Source: Mansonella perstans (lineage: Eukaryota; Nematoda; Chromadorea; Rhabditida; Onchocercidae). From it: 64,000 nt of DNA. Each line of letters opens with the position of its first letter. The stretch's first letter is position 1. Below, piece by piece: positions 42,321-64,000 of this stretch. A program made the translations under genes and the position numbers. The stretch is taken from positions 124,001 to 188,000 of the forward strand of contig JBAMDO010000010.1 of the NCBI GenBank assembly GCA_037074765.1. Reading direction: 5' to 3'. The notes beneath the pieces are model-generated. The model had not been told where the DNA came from. It did no database searches and saw nothing but the letters and a program-made list of their open reading frames with translations.

Positions 42321-42349
<29 letters not shown>
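42321..42349. repeat. Poly-T tract, 29 bases
   Basis: An uninterrupted T run followed by cag. It resembles an extended polypyrimidine tract and acceptor, but no exon follows. Confidence 0.9.
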
Positions 42350-44139
42350 CAGCTATAGCTAATTATACTGTTAACTTAATCGAAGAAATTCTTTTTTTCC
42401 ATTAATTTAAATTCTGCAACAACTGATTATCGTACATTTAATGATTTCTTAATTTTAAAAAAGTAATATTTCCCTCTCATTATAGGTTAAAATTAAAATC
42501 TCTACGACGAATTTAACGCAAAAAATTTTTAATTGGAGATTCCTTGTTGAAAAATTGTTTTGCTCAAATCAAAAATGAACAAAATTTGTCAAATATAAGC
42601 TTCAGAAATCAAAAAAAAAAGACGAAATAATTCTTGCTGATAGATTTTTTGATATAGGTAATAATGTTCGAATATTAAAGTTTCTTTGTTTTCTTGTCTT
42701 GAAATAGTTGTTAGAGATAAGATTTAAAAAGATGAACTAGTTAAACCGAAACCTTCGTCCTCTTTGCTTACTTTATCTTACCGTTCCTACAGTGTTCGTC
42801 CACTTGCAGTATACTTTATCATCCTTAATTACAATGAGTTACTTAAATATGCTTTTATGTTGAAATGATCGGAAGAAATTAAATTGAAATGATAGATACT
42901 ATGATTTCCATGCAATTTGAGCTAAGAGATTAACGAACTTGATGCGATAAATGTTCTAGAAATTATTTGGCGCGAAAAAGAAATAATTCAATTTCATCTA
43001 ATTTTTAAAAGACTGAGTGGAAAAAAAAGAATTGATTCACTTCAATTGAAGAACTTAGCACTTATGAGGAAGTAAAAAGTAAAAGCTTTATTCTAATTCA
43101 AGAACTAAATTTAAAATCATGGCTTTTTTTTGTTCCCTTCGTAACATCTTATTCCTCTATTATATTCAAAAATTTTAATTTAAATTGAGTACATGTAATT
43201 TAAGGAAGTCAATAGCGATTTGAGTACGTTAAATTTGAACCATAATTCCATCTTCATAGTTATATATTCCCTAAATTATGATACATTTATGTGATTTATT
43301 ATATTTTGCTTCTTTGCACAATGTTGTCAACGCCTTTCGGAATTGCTGTTTTTAAACTATAGTCCCACTTCTATTCTATATCTATTCTTTTTCTTTATTA
43401 TTCTAATTCCTGTTATGCAAAAATATTGTTTAAAAAAAAGAATTTTTAAATCACATTTTTTTACTTCCAAATATTCGAGCAATTCAAAATTGAAGAACAA
43501 TCAAATTCCTTTGGATTTCCTAAAAACCCAGAAAGTGAAACGGAAAATGTAGCTATTATGAATATTACCACAATAACTTTTCATTGTTTAAACTGAAAAA
43601 CAAAAGTGAAATAGTCAAATATAAATTTCAAGCAGTGAAGTAAGTAATAAAGGGAAAAATGAAAAAAGTACGAACTGATTAGATCAGTGATTAATAATTT
43701 TAATTTTAAGTATTTCACTTTTTCAACTTTGAATTCAATAGTTGGGTAAACAAATTTTGATTTAGTTATAAAAAAATTTGTTGAATAGTTGCGAATAGAT
43801 TTTGCTTGAATAAAAATTTATCATATAAGTATTTAATTTTTATTTCGAGTAAAATTCTTGTGAATTCAAGAGAAAAAGTTTCGAGGGAATGAATTCAAAT
43901 AATTTTACGAAATTAAAAAAAAAAAAACATGTATATTCGAGACATTTTCAAACTGTTAAATGTCACAGAATTAGAATTGGTTGCATACGCAATGGAAATA
44001 CATTCACACTGAACAAACAAAATTAGCATTCAAAATTCTAAAACTAAATATTATAGGTAAGCCAAAAAAAAGTCCTATTATCTTTTTTCCTCAAATTTAC
44101 ATGTGAAGAGGCAAAATTTTAGAATAACAGTGTTGCGCC

Positions 44140-44248
44140 CGCTTGACAATTGTCATCACGTGAAAAATCCACTTAGCAAATATTATCATCATACAAAAAA
44201 TCTAACGATGCTACGTCCACTTGGCAAATGCTATCAGGTGAAAAAATG
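44140..44248 (+). repeat. Three degenerate repeats of about 31-33 bp
   Basis: Segments 44140-44169, 44170-44202 and 44218-44248 share the order C(A/G)CTT(G/A)(G/A)CAA, then TATCA or similar, then a G-TGAAAAAAT-like end. The first contains CACGTG. The copies are diverged, which suggests an old array or a cluster of similar binding sites. Confidence 0.55.
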
Positions 44249-47200
44249 TTAATAGTTAAAATTTAGTATCGGCGAGGTAGAAATGGGAAATTTTTTTCTG
44301 GAGCGATAATCCTTTTAATTAAGCACGTAGTCGTATATAGTTTGTATCAACGTCTGGATCAATCTGAATAAAAAAAAAAAGGAAGCCAGTTAATTTAAAT
44401 ATAAAAGTTAACTTAAAATGCCATGGATAGAGTTCATGTTTGTATTATTTCTGTTCCAGAAGTTTGAGCTATTTGACTTGTTTTTTTGCTCGAATTTTTA
44501 AGTATTGAATAGCTATCAGTTGGAATTGGGATTTTTACTGATAGAAACTAATTGAGTGCGTTCTTGATATTTCGATAAAATCATTACTTTTTCCATGATG
44601 ATTTTCTTTTGAAATTCCAAGAAGTTGCATCAAAATTCTTCATCTTCTTATTTACTGCATACTACTTACTTTATTACATACTATTTCTTTAACTTATTCA
44701 CATTTAAAGAAAGTGATTTGCTCAGTTTCAGAACCAAATCTAAAGCATAAATTGCGTTATAGCAATATTGTCGAGATTTTTTACTGCTTACAACTTCATT
44801 GCATTGTCAAGTGAATTGCATACGGAACGAGAATTAGTGATACAAATTTAGTAGCAAATCGTTAATTATTGAAGATAAATGATTAAAGAGTTGAAAAGAG
44901 AAGTTAAAAAAAAAATTATTGTCATATGACATTTATAATGAAATAAGCATTGCTGGAATAAATCAAACTATTACTTACTCAATGTTCATCCGAACAAGAA
45001 GAAATCTGAATAGTCCGGCGGATATTCATATCCTTCCTTCCTTCCTTCGTTTTTTGCTTCATTGAGTTCAATTAATTGAACTTAACTTTCCACTGCAAGT
45101 AAAATCAATGATATGTGAACAAAAGGGTTATTTGCCTCATTCGGGCTCTTCTTTAGTTTTTGGGAGAATAAGAGAGCTTTATTGTTCCTATTTCCAGTTC
45201 ACGAAATTTCATCGAAAACACTCTGTTCATAAGGCTCTAGTTATTCTTTCAGTTCCTTGATCCTTTCAATTATGTCTCAAATTTGGCGATTTTATATTCA
45301 GATCTTCAAACTTACTACTCTTCGATATAGGAATCAATTGTGATTCATGGGTATAATTGTGATTCATGGGTAATTTATTCTTTGAGTTTTTCTTATTCAG
45401 ATTAACAGAAAAAAGAAAAAGTAAAGTTATGGAGACACATTTTGTATAATAAAGGTCAGAATTAAATTAAGCGGCAAATTTAATAAATCTTAAAAACTAT
45501 CCTTCTCAGTAATATTTAAAAAATAGTAAGAAATTATTTCGCAATTTTTTTCGATTTCTTCTCTCCATCCAAATCCAAAATCCTCAATTAGCCTTTTTAT
45601 AATTGATCAGATGTTTTTTGGAAGATCGAATAGAATGATATAAACAGGATACGTTTTTTAAGCTATTTGTCTGCTTTTTTTCTTTAATATATGATTTTTC
45701 AAGTATTGATTAATATGTTTACCAAAAAACCTGCTAAGTTAAATTGATCGCCTACAATGATAGTATTTAAATTAATTTCATGCAATCTTACTGGTAATCT
45801 TTCATGTTTTAAAATGCGTCCATATTTTTTCAGAAAAAAAAGAAATGTTGGAAACCTTTCACGTTTGTTACATATGACAAGTTTCTGTCAAAATTAAATT
45901 AGATGGCTAATTTCTTCCCTGGAGTATATCTTACCTTTAATCTAAAAATTAACAGTTGTTTTCTTTTAATTAAAATATAAATTGTGTTTGGAAAAAAAAC
46001 AACAACGTTAGATTATGGTTATTAAATTAAATATTTTTAAATATGCCTTAACGAAATAAACACCTGAATATAAAACCTTTGATAATTTGAAATTACTCAA
46101 AGTTTTTTTAATTTATGCAGTTTTATCATCATAATATATTCGATACCATTTGCAATGACATGCAACAACGCAATCGTCTTATTGATACTTACATTGACTG
46201 ATTGATTGATTGATCCATTTTGTTTGTTCGACCATTTCTTTCCTTCGGAATAATTAGGGCAATAAATCAAACGAATTGAGTACCCTAAAATTAATTTCTG
46301 CCTAACATCTTATCAATTTGTTACAATTATTTTAGGTGTCACCATGAACCTAAATTGATTTATTCTCGAAATAAATCCTTTCCTCGATAAAAGAAAAATG
46401 TTGGATAGAGAGAATGTGGTTTAAGATATTAGCCAGATCTATAAATTGGCTGCTGTTTATTTTTTACTCAAAGCAAAGAATACTATTCCGTTGTTCTTGT
46501 TCATATTATCAAAATAACAAATGAGTACCGTACAAAATAAATACGTAAGCTAATACTGGAAAGTAAGATTTGCTAATTTTGAATAATTCATTTAAACAAA
46601 GGATTGATTTTGGAAAAGTTTTACTAAAAAAATTAGGAATTAAAATGTTTTTTTACTGTTTTGCCATTCATTTGTTTAACAAATTCTTTTTCAAATATTG
46701 CATGCCGTATTCTTTATACAATTTATGTAAGCACATTTCAGTGCTAGGAAAATTCAAGTATTTTAAATATTAATATCTATTTGAAATAATTTTTTAAAAA
46801 AATAATTGCGTACAAAGCGTCTATCTATCGTCTATTGCTACCAATTTGTTCAATTACTGAACAAAAATGAAAAAAAAAAGACAAGATATTGACAACATAA
46901 TAAAATTAAAGAAATAAAATCCCTTGGAAGCAGGAAGGAAGTGAGGATTCTAAGGGAACTGCAAAATTGTTTACCTTTATCTAAAGCATACCCTTGATAA
47001 TTGCGCTTCGAATCACTATATTTAGCATGGCGGATTAAGGAATTCCGAATTTGCTGTAAATCGCATGAAATATGCAATTTTCTTCTCTTAAAATTTTTTT
47101 TTTAGAAAAGCACAATTGTTATTTATTGTTAATTTCCAAATCTTATTGAATTAATTCATTTTTTCTTTGCCAATAAAGATGAGCCTAAGGTTAGATTTTT

Positions 47201-48109
47201 ACATGTAGGATATATTTTACCTGTAAAGGGTTATTACCTTTGATATCCATATACGCATGTTTACTTCGTCTCATTATTGTATACAATTTCATTTAGCCTA
47301 ATAAGCTGGGGAAAATTTTTTTGGTGATTCATTTGATCACTGGAATAATTCCACAGGTGGAATACACGAATCTCCTAAGCCTGAATTAAAGTACAAAACA
47401 TGCTCTTTTATACATTCCTTCATTGATCAACTAAACATAAGTGGTTCTTCGAAAAACATAAATCTTACGAAAATTTTCCGGAAAAAAATAAATGCTCTAA
47501 TTTTAGAAAATGCTTTAATTTTTTTTTATAATTTTAGAGTAAAACAACAAAATGCTAATACATCAATGGCTTTCTTGAAAAACATCTATCACAATCTTTC
47601 TATACAAACCCTCAAAATACATGTCCTTAACAATTTAAAATTAGTTTTACAATGTACATAAAAACAGCCTAAGCATTTTGTATTTGACTTTAAAAATATA
47701 AAAACTATATAAAACAGTTAAGATATTTTCGATTGTTTTTTTCATTTAAAATTGATTAACTTCGTTTACTATTTGCATCTAACTAATTTGCAAATTTCAC
47801 TTTGACTGATGATGAAATTTGCTAATTTACTAACTTCCTTTTTTACTTATCTAACTCAATTTAATGTCTGCTGAACTGTTCACCCTTAGTGCATTGCTTT
47901 ATTAAGGAATAAATTATTACTGTTGTGGATAGAATTGCCACGCAAATAATGATACGAAATTTCATTTGCTTACGCGTAGTTTAATTTAAAAGTAGCTATC
48001 ATTGGAAAATTTTGAAATTGATAGTTTATTTTGAAAAAGATAATAATAATTATTTTGAAAAACGTAACAATAAAAAATTAATAGTATTTAGAATCGCTTT
48101 TTTTGAGAT

Positions 48110-48153
48110 CTAATTTCATCAAACTGTAGTTAACTACAGTTTGATGAAATTAG
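48110..48153. repeat. Perfect 44-bp palindrome
   Basis: The 22 bases 48110-48131 (beginning ctaatttcatc) are the exact reverse complement of 48132-48153, with no spacer. It could extrude as a cruciform or fold as a loop-less hairpin if transcribed. It lies in gene-free DNA about 7 kb upstream of the kinase gene. Confidence 0.95.
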
Positions 48154-49850
48154 TTAAAGATTGTAAAGCTCCTGTGATCGTTTTACAATTGGCTCTACAA
48201 TGAATTTCACGTGATTTTTTTTTTTAATGTAGTTTTAAAAATGTTTATGTATGTGTACATGTGTGTGCTTGCATCACAAATGAGTATGCTTCTAAAACTA
48301 TGTTGAATAATTTAATGCTAAATCTATTTATTTTTTGTTAGCTGAAGCCAAATGAGGAGAAGTAAGTTTGAATACGATAGTTATTCATCTTAGTAGAATT
48401 ATCATTAATATTCATATGCCTATTTTGTTGTTAACGTTGATATTTGCTGTTCTGTTCTGATTTCTTCCTTTTTCACACTAATCTGTTCAATCCATAAAAA
48501 TCTCAGCGTGTTGTTCACTTTCCGACGTTTTCTCAACAAGATAACGGGTGATTTCATTTGTCCATATCGATCTTTTTTGATGCTCTTGCTTATTCATCTC
48601 CTGTCATATCACATAAATATTCACATTTGATGTTTCAAATTCAACCATCCCATCATATTTCATGCATTTTTTTCTTGAGTAATCGCATTTAATTACACTT
48701 TTTGAATTTCATTACAATTATAATTTGAAGTTCGGTAATTTGCTTGTCTACCACTAATATAGCAAAGTTGACAGAAGGAATGGAATATTTATTTTCCTTT
48801 TTCTCCAATAATTCTCTCACTTAAGCTACAATAATGATGAACAAATGCACAAATTTTATTATTTGTTTTTTTTAAAATAATGAGGAACTAGAATATAATG
48901 TAATTTTGAAACTGTAAAAAAAATTGATGCAAAAAACCTTAACTTTCAGGTTGAACAAGAAATCATTTAGCTTTACAGAAAACTAAAAAGGAAATGATTG
49001 TAAAACTGAATGATTTCAGCCGATCATTCATATGAATTATAAATTACATCTATCTGTTGAAATATTCCAACCGTTAATTACTAAAAGATATGACCAATGT
49101 GATAAGCATATTATTGCTATTATGAGTAAGAATTCCTGAGCTGATTGACATTGATGTTGATAATTATTATTGTTTCTTATAACTCTTGCTATTGTATTCT
49201 CTAATAAGAACAAAACATTTCAGCAATTAGTGATCTTAATAAAAGAAAAATAGCGCATAAAACTAAACTGGATGATAACGGAATAACAAAACTTTTTTGC
49301 CCAATTTGTGGGCATCGTATTGTTTGCATTCAAAATAAATTATGTTCGTAATCTGAACTTGAAACTTCGAATTTATTTTCAGCTAATCCAAAATTTCTTG
49401 TTTTGAATTTTCAGTACTTTTGTTGGTTTTCAAAGAGAAGAAAAAGTTTGTTTTTGTCGTCAAAAAAGAAAAAACGGAAAAATATTTAAATGATCTTCAA
49501 GTCTTAAACCTTTTTTCTATTATCAGTTTTTTCTTTTTCATCTTATTCTTCTTGTTTTTTTTGCTAAAAATTCTGGGATTTTTGAGAAATATTGTATCAG
49601 TAGTAAAAGAAATGGTAAAGATAGGAAAAAATAGTGATAATTTCGGTGATATGGTTAATAAATTATATGGAAATGTCTTTTTCGTTATTTTTGTGCAAAA
49701 CCAAAAATGACTGACAGTGAAAATGCTTTAAGGTACACTGAAAACTATATTTATTAACAAAGTAATCAGTTTAGAAATTTTCAGGAGTGTCCTTTTTGTT
49801 GTGAATAACCCAAGACTGATTCGCATATTTTCACAATTTATCTTCATGTG

Positions 49851-49867
49851 TGTGTGTGTGTGTGTTT
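49851..49867. repeat. Short (GT)n microsatellite
   Basis: About eight gt/tg units in gene-free DNA. Confidence 0.85.
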
Positions 49868-51455
49868 TTCCTTGTCCCCAATTTAATTAATTTAAAATGA
49901 ACGTAAATTTTTATTATTAAACAACCGGATACATATATACCTTTGTCAAAATGTAGTTTGTTTTTCAATTCATGAATTTACTACGTTTTAGCAAATAGGT
50001 TCATGAATTTTTAATAATTAGTATCAATATGTCTGCATCTCATAAAATAATGTTGTAGTGAATATTGAAATTAAATTTTTTTCGACTTTTGTGGAATTTC
50101 CTAATCATTTAATCAGTAATTGTATCTTATTGAGTGAATCCTAAATAGTTTTGTGATAAAGTTGGAAATGATTCGTTTGCATGTTCAGTTGTGTATAAAG
50201 TCTAGTGTCACATCATTTAACCATTTTGTTTAGGTCATCTTTTAACCCTTTTTTTGCAAGTCTTCTCGAGTTCATCAATCCAGTTCAGTTCAAATTGTTT
50301 TTATTCAAACAGCATTTGTAATTCTCAACCAAAAATTCAACTGACGTCAATAAAAAACAGCAGGTATCGTTGATCTTAATAGTTCAGAAGTGATCAGAAG
50401 GCCGATTAAGGTTAGTGATAGATTTATAACACTTACCTTAATTTTAGTCCGTTAAACATTAAAAAATATGCCATTTGTGCTAAAGATTCAATAAATAGTC
50501 AAGTTTTTCATTAATTAGGAACAATCCTAATTGCACAAGTAATTAATCTTTGGCAAGTCTTATTATCAAACTGAGTAGCTGTTTCCTCAAAATAAAATAA
50601 ATAATGTGGGTAGCAAAGTCATTGAGTAATTCCAAAAACATTTATGTAAAACAGTTAAAAATGTCGACAAAATTTTCCTCTAATTATAATTCAGAATCTC
50701 TGCCTGATCTTCATAAATTTTGAATATCTCTGCTTTTTTAAAGATTTCGATATTCTATTACAAAAGTTTTAGAATTAATATATGAAAGCTTTTGTAATTA
50801 TTGTAATGCATTTCTGAATATTCGCCAAAACAAAAAACAATAACATCGACCAGTAGTTAAAAACTTCATCATTATAAACTTTTTTTTGAGAGTAGGAAAA
50901 CTGATTGTCTTCAGCACGTATCGCAATTTTTGTCGCACAAAGAGACTTGCTCCATTTCAAAAGGAAAAACGAGAAAATGAAATGATACCATCAAGGGTGT
51001 AGCGTCCTTAAATTTAATAGACGTTAAAAGGTTTGCATTAACAGACATAAATATTTGTCTATGCCATTGCCTTAACCTAAAAAGAAATTCAATTGGATGT
51101 TTTTTTGAAATTGACAGCTTTTACAAAACAAATGAAATAAACTTATTATAAACTTTAATTTATTATAAACTTTTGCACCACTTATTTGCAACAAAAAAAA
51201 AAAAAAAAAAAAATAGCTTTTTATTTGGTTCTGTTTTTTTTTAAAAATTGAGCTTAATTACAAACATTTAAACTACTAAAAGATATGTGACAACGAAATG
51301 GTCAAAATGACTATTTTATTGATCCATTTATTGTCATTATTTCATCGTAAAAACTTATTAAACTTTTCTGCTAAATTCAATCTGGCTTGAGGGCAGATTA
51401 TTTAATAACTAATCACTTTAATTATACAATTTGTAGAAACATTAATGAAAGGAAA

Positions 51456-51520
51456 GTGTTTATATCAGTACAAAGTGCAACATACTCAGGAAGGTGTTTA
51501 TATCAGTACAAAGTGCAACA
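51456..51520 (+). repeat. Direct duplication, 38-bp period
   Basis: gtgtttatatcagtacaaag and the following tgcaaca occur twice, starting at 51456 and 51494. Confidence 0.85.
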
Positions 51521-54500
51521 CATCCATTATTGATCAAAAATTCAAATTAGTAATTTGAATTAGTGAGTTAATATCTTTTGAAAGTTAAAAATGTCAATGC
51601 CGTCCTAAAAATTTATTTCAGACCGTTTCCGATATTACATAGTATTTGAATTTGGTTCAGTATTAGTCATTCAAATTTCATTACTTTTTATAACTATACC
51701 TGATCAAATTTTGTTGCTAAATACAAATTAAGTAGATATCAATTAAGAAATTATTTTGAAATTTTATGAAATCAACAGCGCCTTTAATTTCTAAATGTAT
51801 CGTTAGCTGATAGAGTCTTTGGAGTTTTTGATAAAAAAGTAATATACGAAATTCCGAAAGTGAACTTATTATAGTCTCAATCAGATTAAGTTCAAGTTGT
51901 GATAATAATAAAATCCATTAAGATTAAGTAGGTTAAGGCTAAGCATTAAGTACAAAAATCAATGAAATGAAATTGAAACTGTGCTATAACTGATCGTTGA
52001 AACTAATATTGATGAAAAATACGGTAAATTTGTGAAAATCATCGTTGAAATTCATAAATTGAAAGTATATCCTCTTTTTGCAATGTATCATCTGATTATC
52101 ACTCAGTTTTCTGTTATAAAATCAAAATATAAAAATTTCGATTAAAAGTCAATTAGTTAATAAAGTTTAAATCTTAAAGATTAGAAACATGAATACTCAT
52201 TGATTTAGTAGTTTACAAGTCTTTTTGCATAACGATAAGATTAATAAGAGGGAATAATTTAATATGCATCAAATATCAACCATCATGAAAATTATCAGAA
52301 ATTTCCTCAACAAAATATCAGCTAAATTATTAAGCTTATTGATTTTTATCCTATTTATTTTTCAATCATTTAAAATGATGAGAATTTACAGGTAAAAAAA
52401 TATCAGACAATTCCAATGAAATCTAATTTGTTATTTGCATAGCTGTATGTAGCCTGATAATGAGCTAGATCAATTGGATTTTTTTTTTCTGGAAATGTAA
52501 TTAATAAATCGTATAAAACCATACATTTCTGTTTTTTAATTTTTTTTTTTAGCTTATAAATATGATGTGCTTTTTTTTCAATATTATCTTCCAGAACCAA
52601 AAGTGTTTATCTGGTTTCTAATCAATGTATGAAAAAATTTTGATTTCGTGAAATAATCACTTTCAGTATCACTTTCACCGTTACTTTTTTGAAATTAACT
52701 CCGATTGTGAAATTTTGTCTTAATTTGCAATAATTCGTTATTTTCCAGTGAAAAAACAGTAAAAACTTTTTGTTATGACAGCAGTCGGCAGAAAAAATAA
52801 CTGATGAATGTAAAAGTAGTCGATTTTACCATTAAAAATTCGCAAACTTTTTTTCAAAATAATATATCAATTTTAACAATGTAGTAGTGATAGTGCAGTA
52901 AGTAGGTAAGTTAGTTCGCAAAATATTTAATAGAAAAGTGGGAATAATAACTTTTAATGATGCATAACTTTTTTCGTTGCATTTTAACTTAACGGAAAAT
53001 TAAATAAACAAATTAGTTGAAAATCATTTACGCCTCAATCCTTAATTAATAGCTATTTATCGAATGTCAAAATTAAAGTTAGAATAACGAACTGCTTCTT
53101 TTTTCTTCGATTTTTATGGATCAAACTTTTTGTATAAGTTTTTATTTTGAATAGTTTTAAAGTTTCACTTTAAAGGTTTATTTCGACAATGAAAAAGTAT
53201 CCAAGTAGAAAGCATAGAACTAGTTCTAATTAGGAAAATAGTTATAATGTTCCGTCAAATCTTTTGAATTATTAGATAAATGCAAGTTTATTTTATTAAT
53301 TTATATTCAGGAAAATAGGAAATCGATCAGTTAATGTTGTTTATTTGATTTAAATAACAACACGTTTTGAGAAATGGTTATAAAACAAAAAAAATGATGA
53401 AATAAGGTAAGCGTATAATGTTTAAGAAAAAAAAACGAATTAAAATTATATTTTTCCATAAAAATGAATAAAGAAAAATGTTGAAATGTTTTGAACGTGA
53501 TCGCAGTATTTTTCCCTTTCAGTTTTCATGTATCTCACTATACATAGATGAACCGATCGTTGTTAAATTTATCAAACAAAAAATATCTGATCTTCCAATT
53601 CATACGAGATAATTCCTAGTTTTTTTTATAATTGCAGTTTTTTAGGAATTAATGTTAACGCACTTTTTCGACCATCGACCATGACAAGCAATGTTTTTGA
53701 CTTTTTTTAAGAAAAAAGAATTTCCTCAGTTAGTACAAAACGCTGTTACAAATTCAGTTCTTCTGTATATTACATTTTATTGAGTATTGCAATTCCACTG
53801 ACTTTTTTCTGCATCGGAACTGAAGTAGTTACATAATTTCTATGAAATTTTGCACCAATATTTCATTGGAATTTAACTGTGTGTGGGAATTTTCAGAACT
53901 ACTTAACAGTACATAATTGAAAATATAACTAAATTGAATATAATTTTCTAAATGTATTCTATAAAAAAATATACCAATAGCTAACAAAGTTAAGAATTTT
54001 AATTTCGAATAGAAATTCCAAAACTTCGTGTTACTGGTTCTGCGATAATGAAAACTAATAATACAAAAGAAGAAAGATAGTGAGAAGGAAAGATGTATTT
54101 TCATAGGTTAAAAAAGGAGAACAAAACAAAGAAATTTTGCAGCAAACTGAATATGAAAAACATATTCAGCAGATCATTTCTAATGCTACTTTCACTTCCT
54201 AAATTTTATACACAGAACTTTCATATAATAATTAAGTTTCAAAAAACAATAGATAAACAAATTTTTGAAAAAAAAGAAAGTTATTGATTACATTTAGTGG
54301 AAGACTTGTTTACACTACGCTCTGCTTCAACTCTAATCTCATAAGCAGAATAGATTAACTCAATTTTATTCATTGAAATTTTTAGTATTAGCCAAACTTC
54401 TTTAGGCTCTAAACAAAATTCATACTAGAAATTGCATGCGTTAGAATGCATTTTTCAACATTAATAACTAAATGCATGTTTATCATCTATACAAAAATGT

Positions 54501-55399
54501 GCAATATTCCATAGAAAGGAGATAATATGAAATTTAATGCATTCCTCATACAAGTTATTACCCAGTCAAGTTGGTCAGTCAGTCGGTCAGTCACTTTGTG
54601 GATTAATTTATTTATGTCTTCATTCGCTTGATTAAATGTTAATTAACATTGCTTTTGCAATTTATTGAAAAGTTTCAACTATCATATGCCATTTTTTGTG
54701 GTGTCAAAATCAGACTAACAAAACATCAAAGCAAATTTGGGAATATAAAAATGTTCATTCCAAAGGATTTTTTTTTGATCATTAATGTTGGAGTAAAAAA
54801 ACAAAAAAATAAGAGGACGAATCTAAAAAGATTTTCTACTGGTAATTAGTTCTGGTTTTTCCTCCTTTTTTTGATTTTTTTTTATTCAGAGTTAAATAAA
54901 TTTATGTCAGACTAAAGTGCAAAGAATTGACATTTTCTTAGAATCATCCACGCAAAAACTCTTTTGCTTCGTTGGACTATTCCATAACATTTGCAGTCCT
55001 TTAAGTTTGTCATTTAACAGATTTTTTTTGGGTCCACATTTTTGGCAAAATCGTATTTTCTTCACTTGCAGTGATCAGTGATGTGTGTTCTCACCATTTT
55101 CAATTTTTTTTTTACTTCTCAAAAAAATTTTTTGTAATAGATGAATAAGTGCACGAAGTTTTGAATATGACGAAGTGTGGGGCAACGTTTGAAAAACTTG
55201 TAACTCAAAAATTCCGCTTTTTTTATGTATTAATCTTTTATTTCATAAATGTAAGCAATTTTATTTAAAATATTCATTTCTTTCGTTTTTTTTCTTTTTT
55301 TATTCACGAAATTCGAATAAAAATTAATCTAAATTTCTGATACGGTCGAGTGATCAGCTTCCAGATATTACAGTTATATTTTTATTTCATCAATAAGAA

Positions 55400-63583
<8,184 letters not shown>

Positions 63584-64000
63584 GTAAATATTCAAAAAAA
63601 AGAAAAAAATTTAGTAGCGTTTTCTGCAACGCCCAGAAATATACCAAAACAATTATTGATCATTCTAGAATCTCATAATTTCCTCATCAAGAAATCATAA
63701 TGATTCCTTCAAAAACTCATCAGGAATTATACAATTGAAATATCTCCAATGTTCATAACATAAATCCATGACTGACAGATAACCCATAGCTCAAATGGAT
63801 TTGTTCTTTATACAGGTCGTTGACTGGAACTTTTTGGTAATAGATGTAGTAATAGTTGTGGTAGTAATAGTAAAAGTAATAGTATCATTTAAATCCAATT
63901 AATTGGCAACCGCTAAGATATTATCAGATGCTTGCTAACATTATCCATGAAAAAAGCGCTCTTGGTAATATCATAATAAAGTTAAACCTGAAATTTGCAG
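63584..64000 (+). other. Start of the last pkc-2 intron, ending at an acceptor on the window edge
   Basis: Donor gtaaat at 63584 follows the PFKPKL codons. The frame can be read on for 39 codons to a TAA (63698-63700), but that sequence lacks the PKC turn and hydrophobic motifs, so it is intronic in the main form. The final bases aaatttgcag (63991-64000) are a consensus acceptor, so the next exon should begin at the first base outside. Confidence 0.7.

Larger units (their letters stand above)
36462..55399. other. About 19 kb of AT-rich DNA without a supported gene
   Basis: Only short, low-complexity open frames (K, N, F, I rich), with no paired splice sites and conserved composition. It contains the 29-bp triple repeat (37261-37347), a 70-codon frame worth checking (38152-38364), a 29-base T tract (42321-42349), degenerate CACTTGGCAA-type repeats (44140-44248), a 44-bp palindrome (48110-48153) and a 38-bp-period duplication (51456-51520). 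It may hold distal promoters or non-coding first exons of the kinase gene downstream. Confidence 0.55.

Noticed and set aside
63584..63700. Read-through of PKC after PFKPKL to a stop (39 further codons)
   Set aside because: A good donor sits at 63584, the following codons are AT-rich, and no PKC turn or hydrophobic motif appears.

Overview
The window is eukaryotic and looks like a nematode autosome. Filarial or another clade III nematode is my best guess. The DNA is very AT-rich, every gene is broken into many exons, and the splice acceptors are the short nematode type (TTTCAG or TTTTAG). The gene content also fits: a neuropeptide-type GPCR, a nematode-style conventional PKC, an F-box/LRR protein and an hnRNP. 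I see no tRNA, rRNA, CRISPR array or recognisable transposon. Exon coordinates were joined by hand from splice sites and reading phase. In all five genes that end inside the window the exon lengths sum to a multiple of three.

Layout: (1) 364-5383, plus: rhodopsin-family GPCR, neuropeptide Y/F receptor-like, 7 exons, 405 aa. (2) 8408-13389, plus: 12-exon, 1051-aa probable nuclear protein. It has a charged coiled-coil-like half, a proline-rich half with repeated PPPxFSVPPP motifs, and a C-terminal SUMO-interaction-like motif. (3) 14679-19323, plus: two-RRM hnRNP A/B-like protein. It appears to have an optional symmetric exon encoding seven EIVYESG repeats and a possible alternative last exon near 20.56 kb. 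(4) 21718-25690, minus: 10-exon F-box/leucine-rich-repeat protein of 500 aa, with a second candidate first exon at 28.0-28.1 kb. (5) 33384-36461, plus: 8-exon, 415-aa probable secreted protein ending in a nine-cysteine, IL-17-like cystine-knot domain. (6) 55400 to beyond the right edge, plus: conventional protein kinase C (pkc-2 type), 16 exons in the window covering pseudosubstrate, C1A, C1B, C2 and kinase. Its C-terminal V5 tail lies outside. The last bases of the window form a splice acceptor.

Genes 2 and 3 are in the same orientation, and a strong acceptor at 14611 could mark trans-splicing of gene 3. Genes 3 and 4 converge; genes 4 and 5 are divergent across about 7.6 kb. Between genes 5 and 6 lies about 19 kb of AT-rich DNA with minisatellites, a 44-bp perfect palindrome and no convincing gene. 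The genes do not form an obvious single pathway. The GPCR, the cystine-knot ligand and PKC all belong to cell signalling, and the two middle plus-strand genes are probably nuclear or RNA-related.
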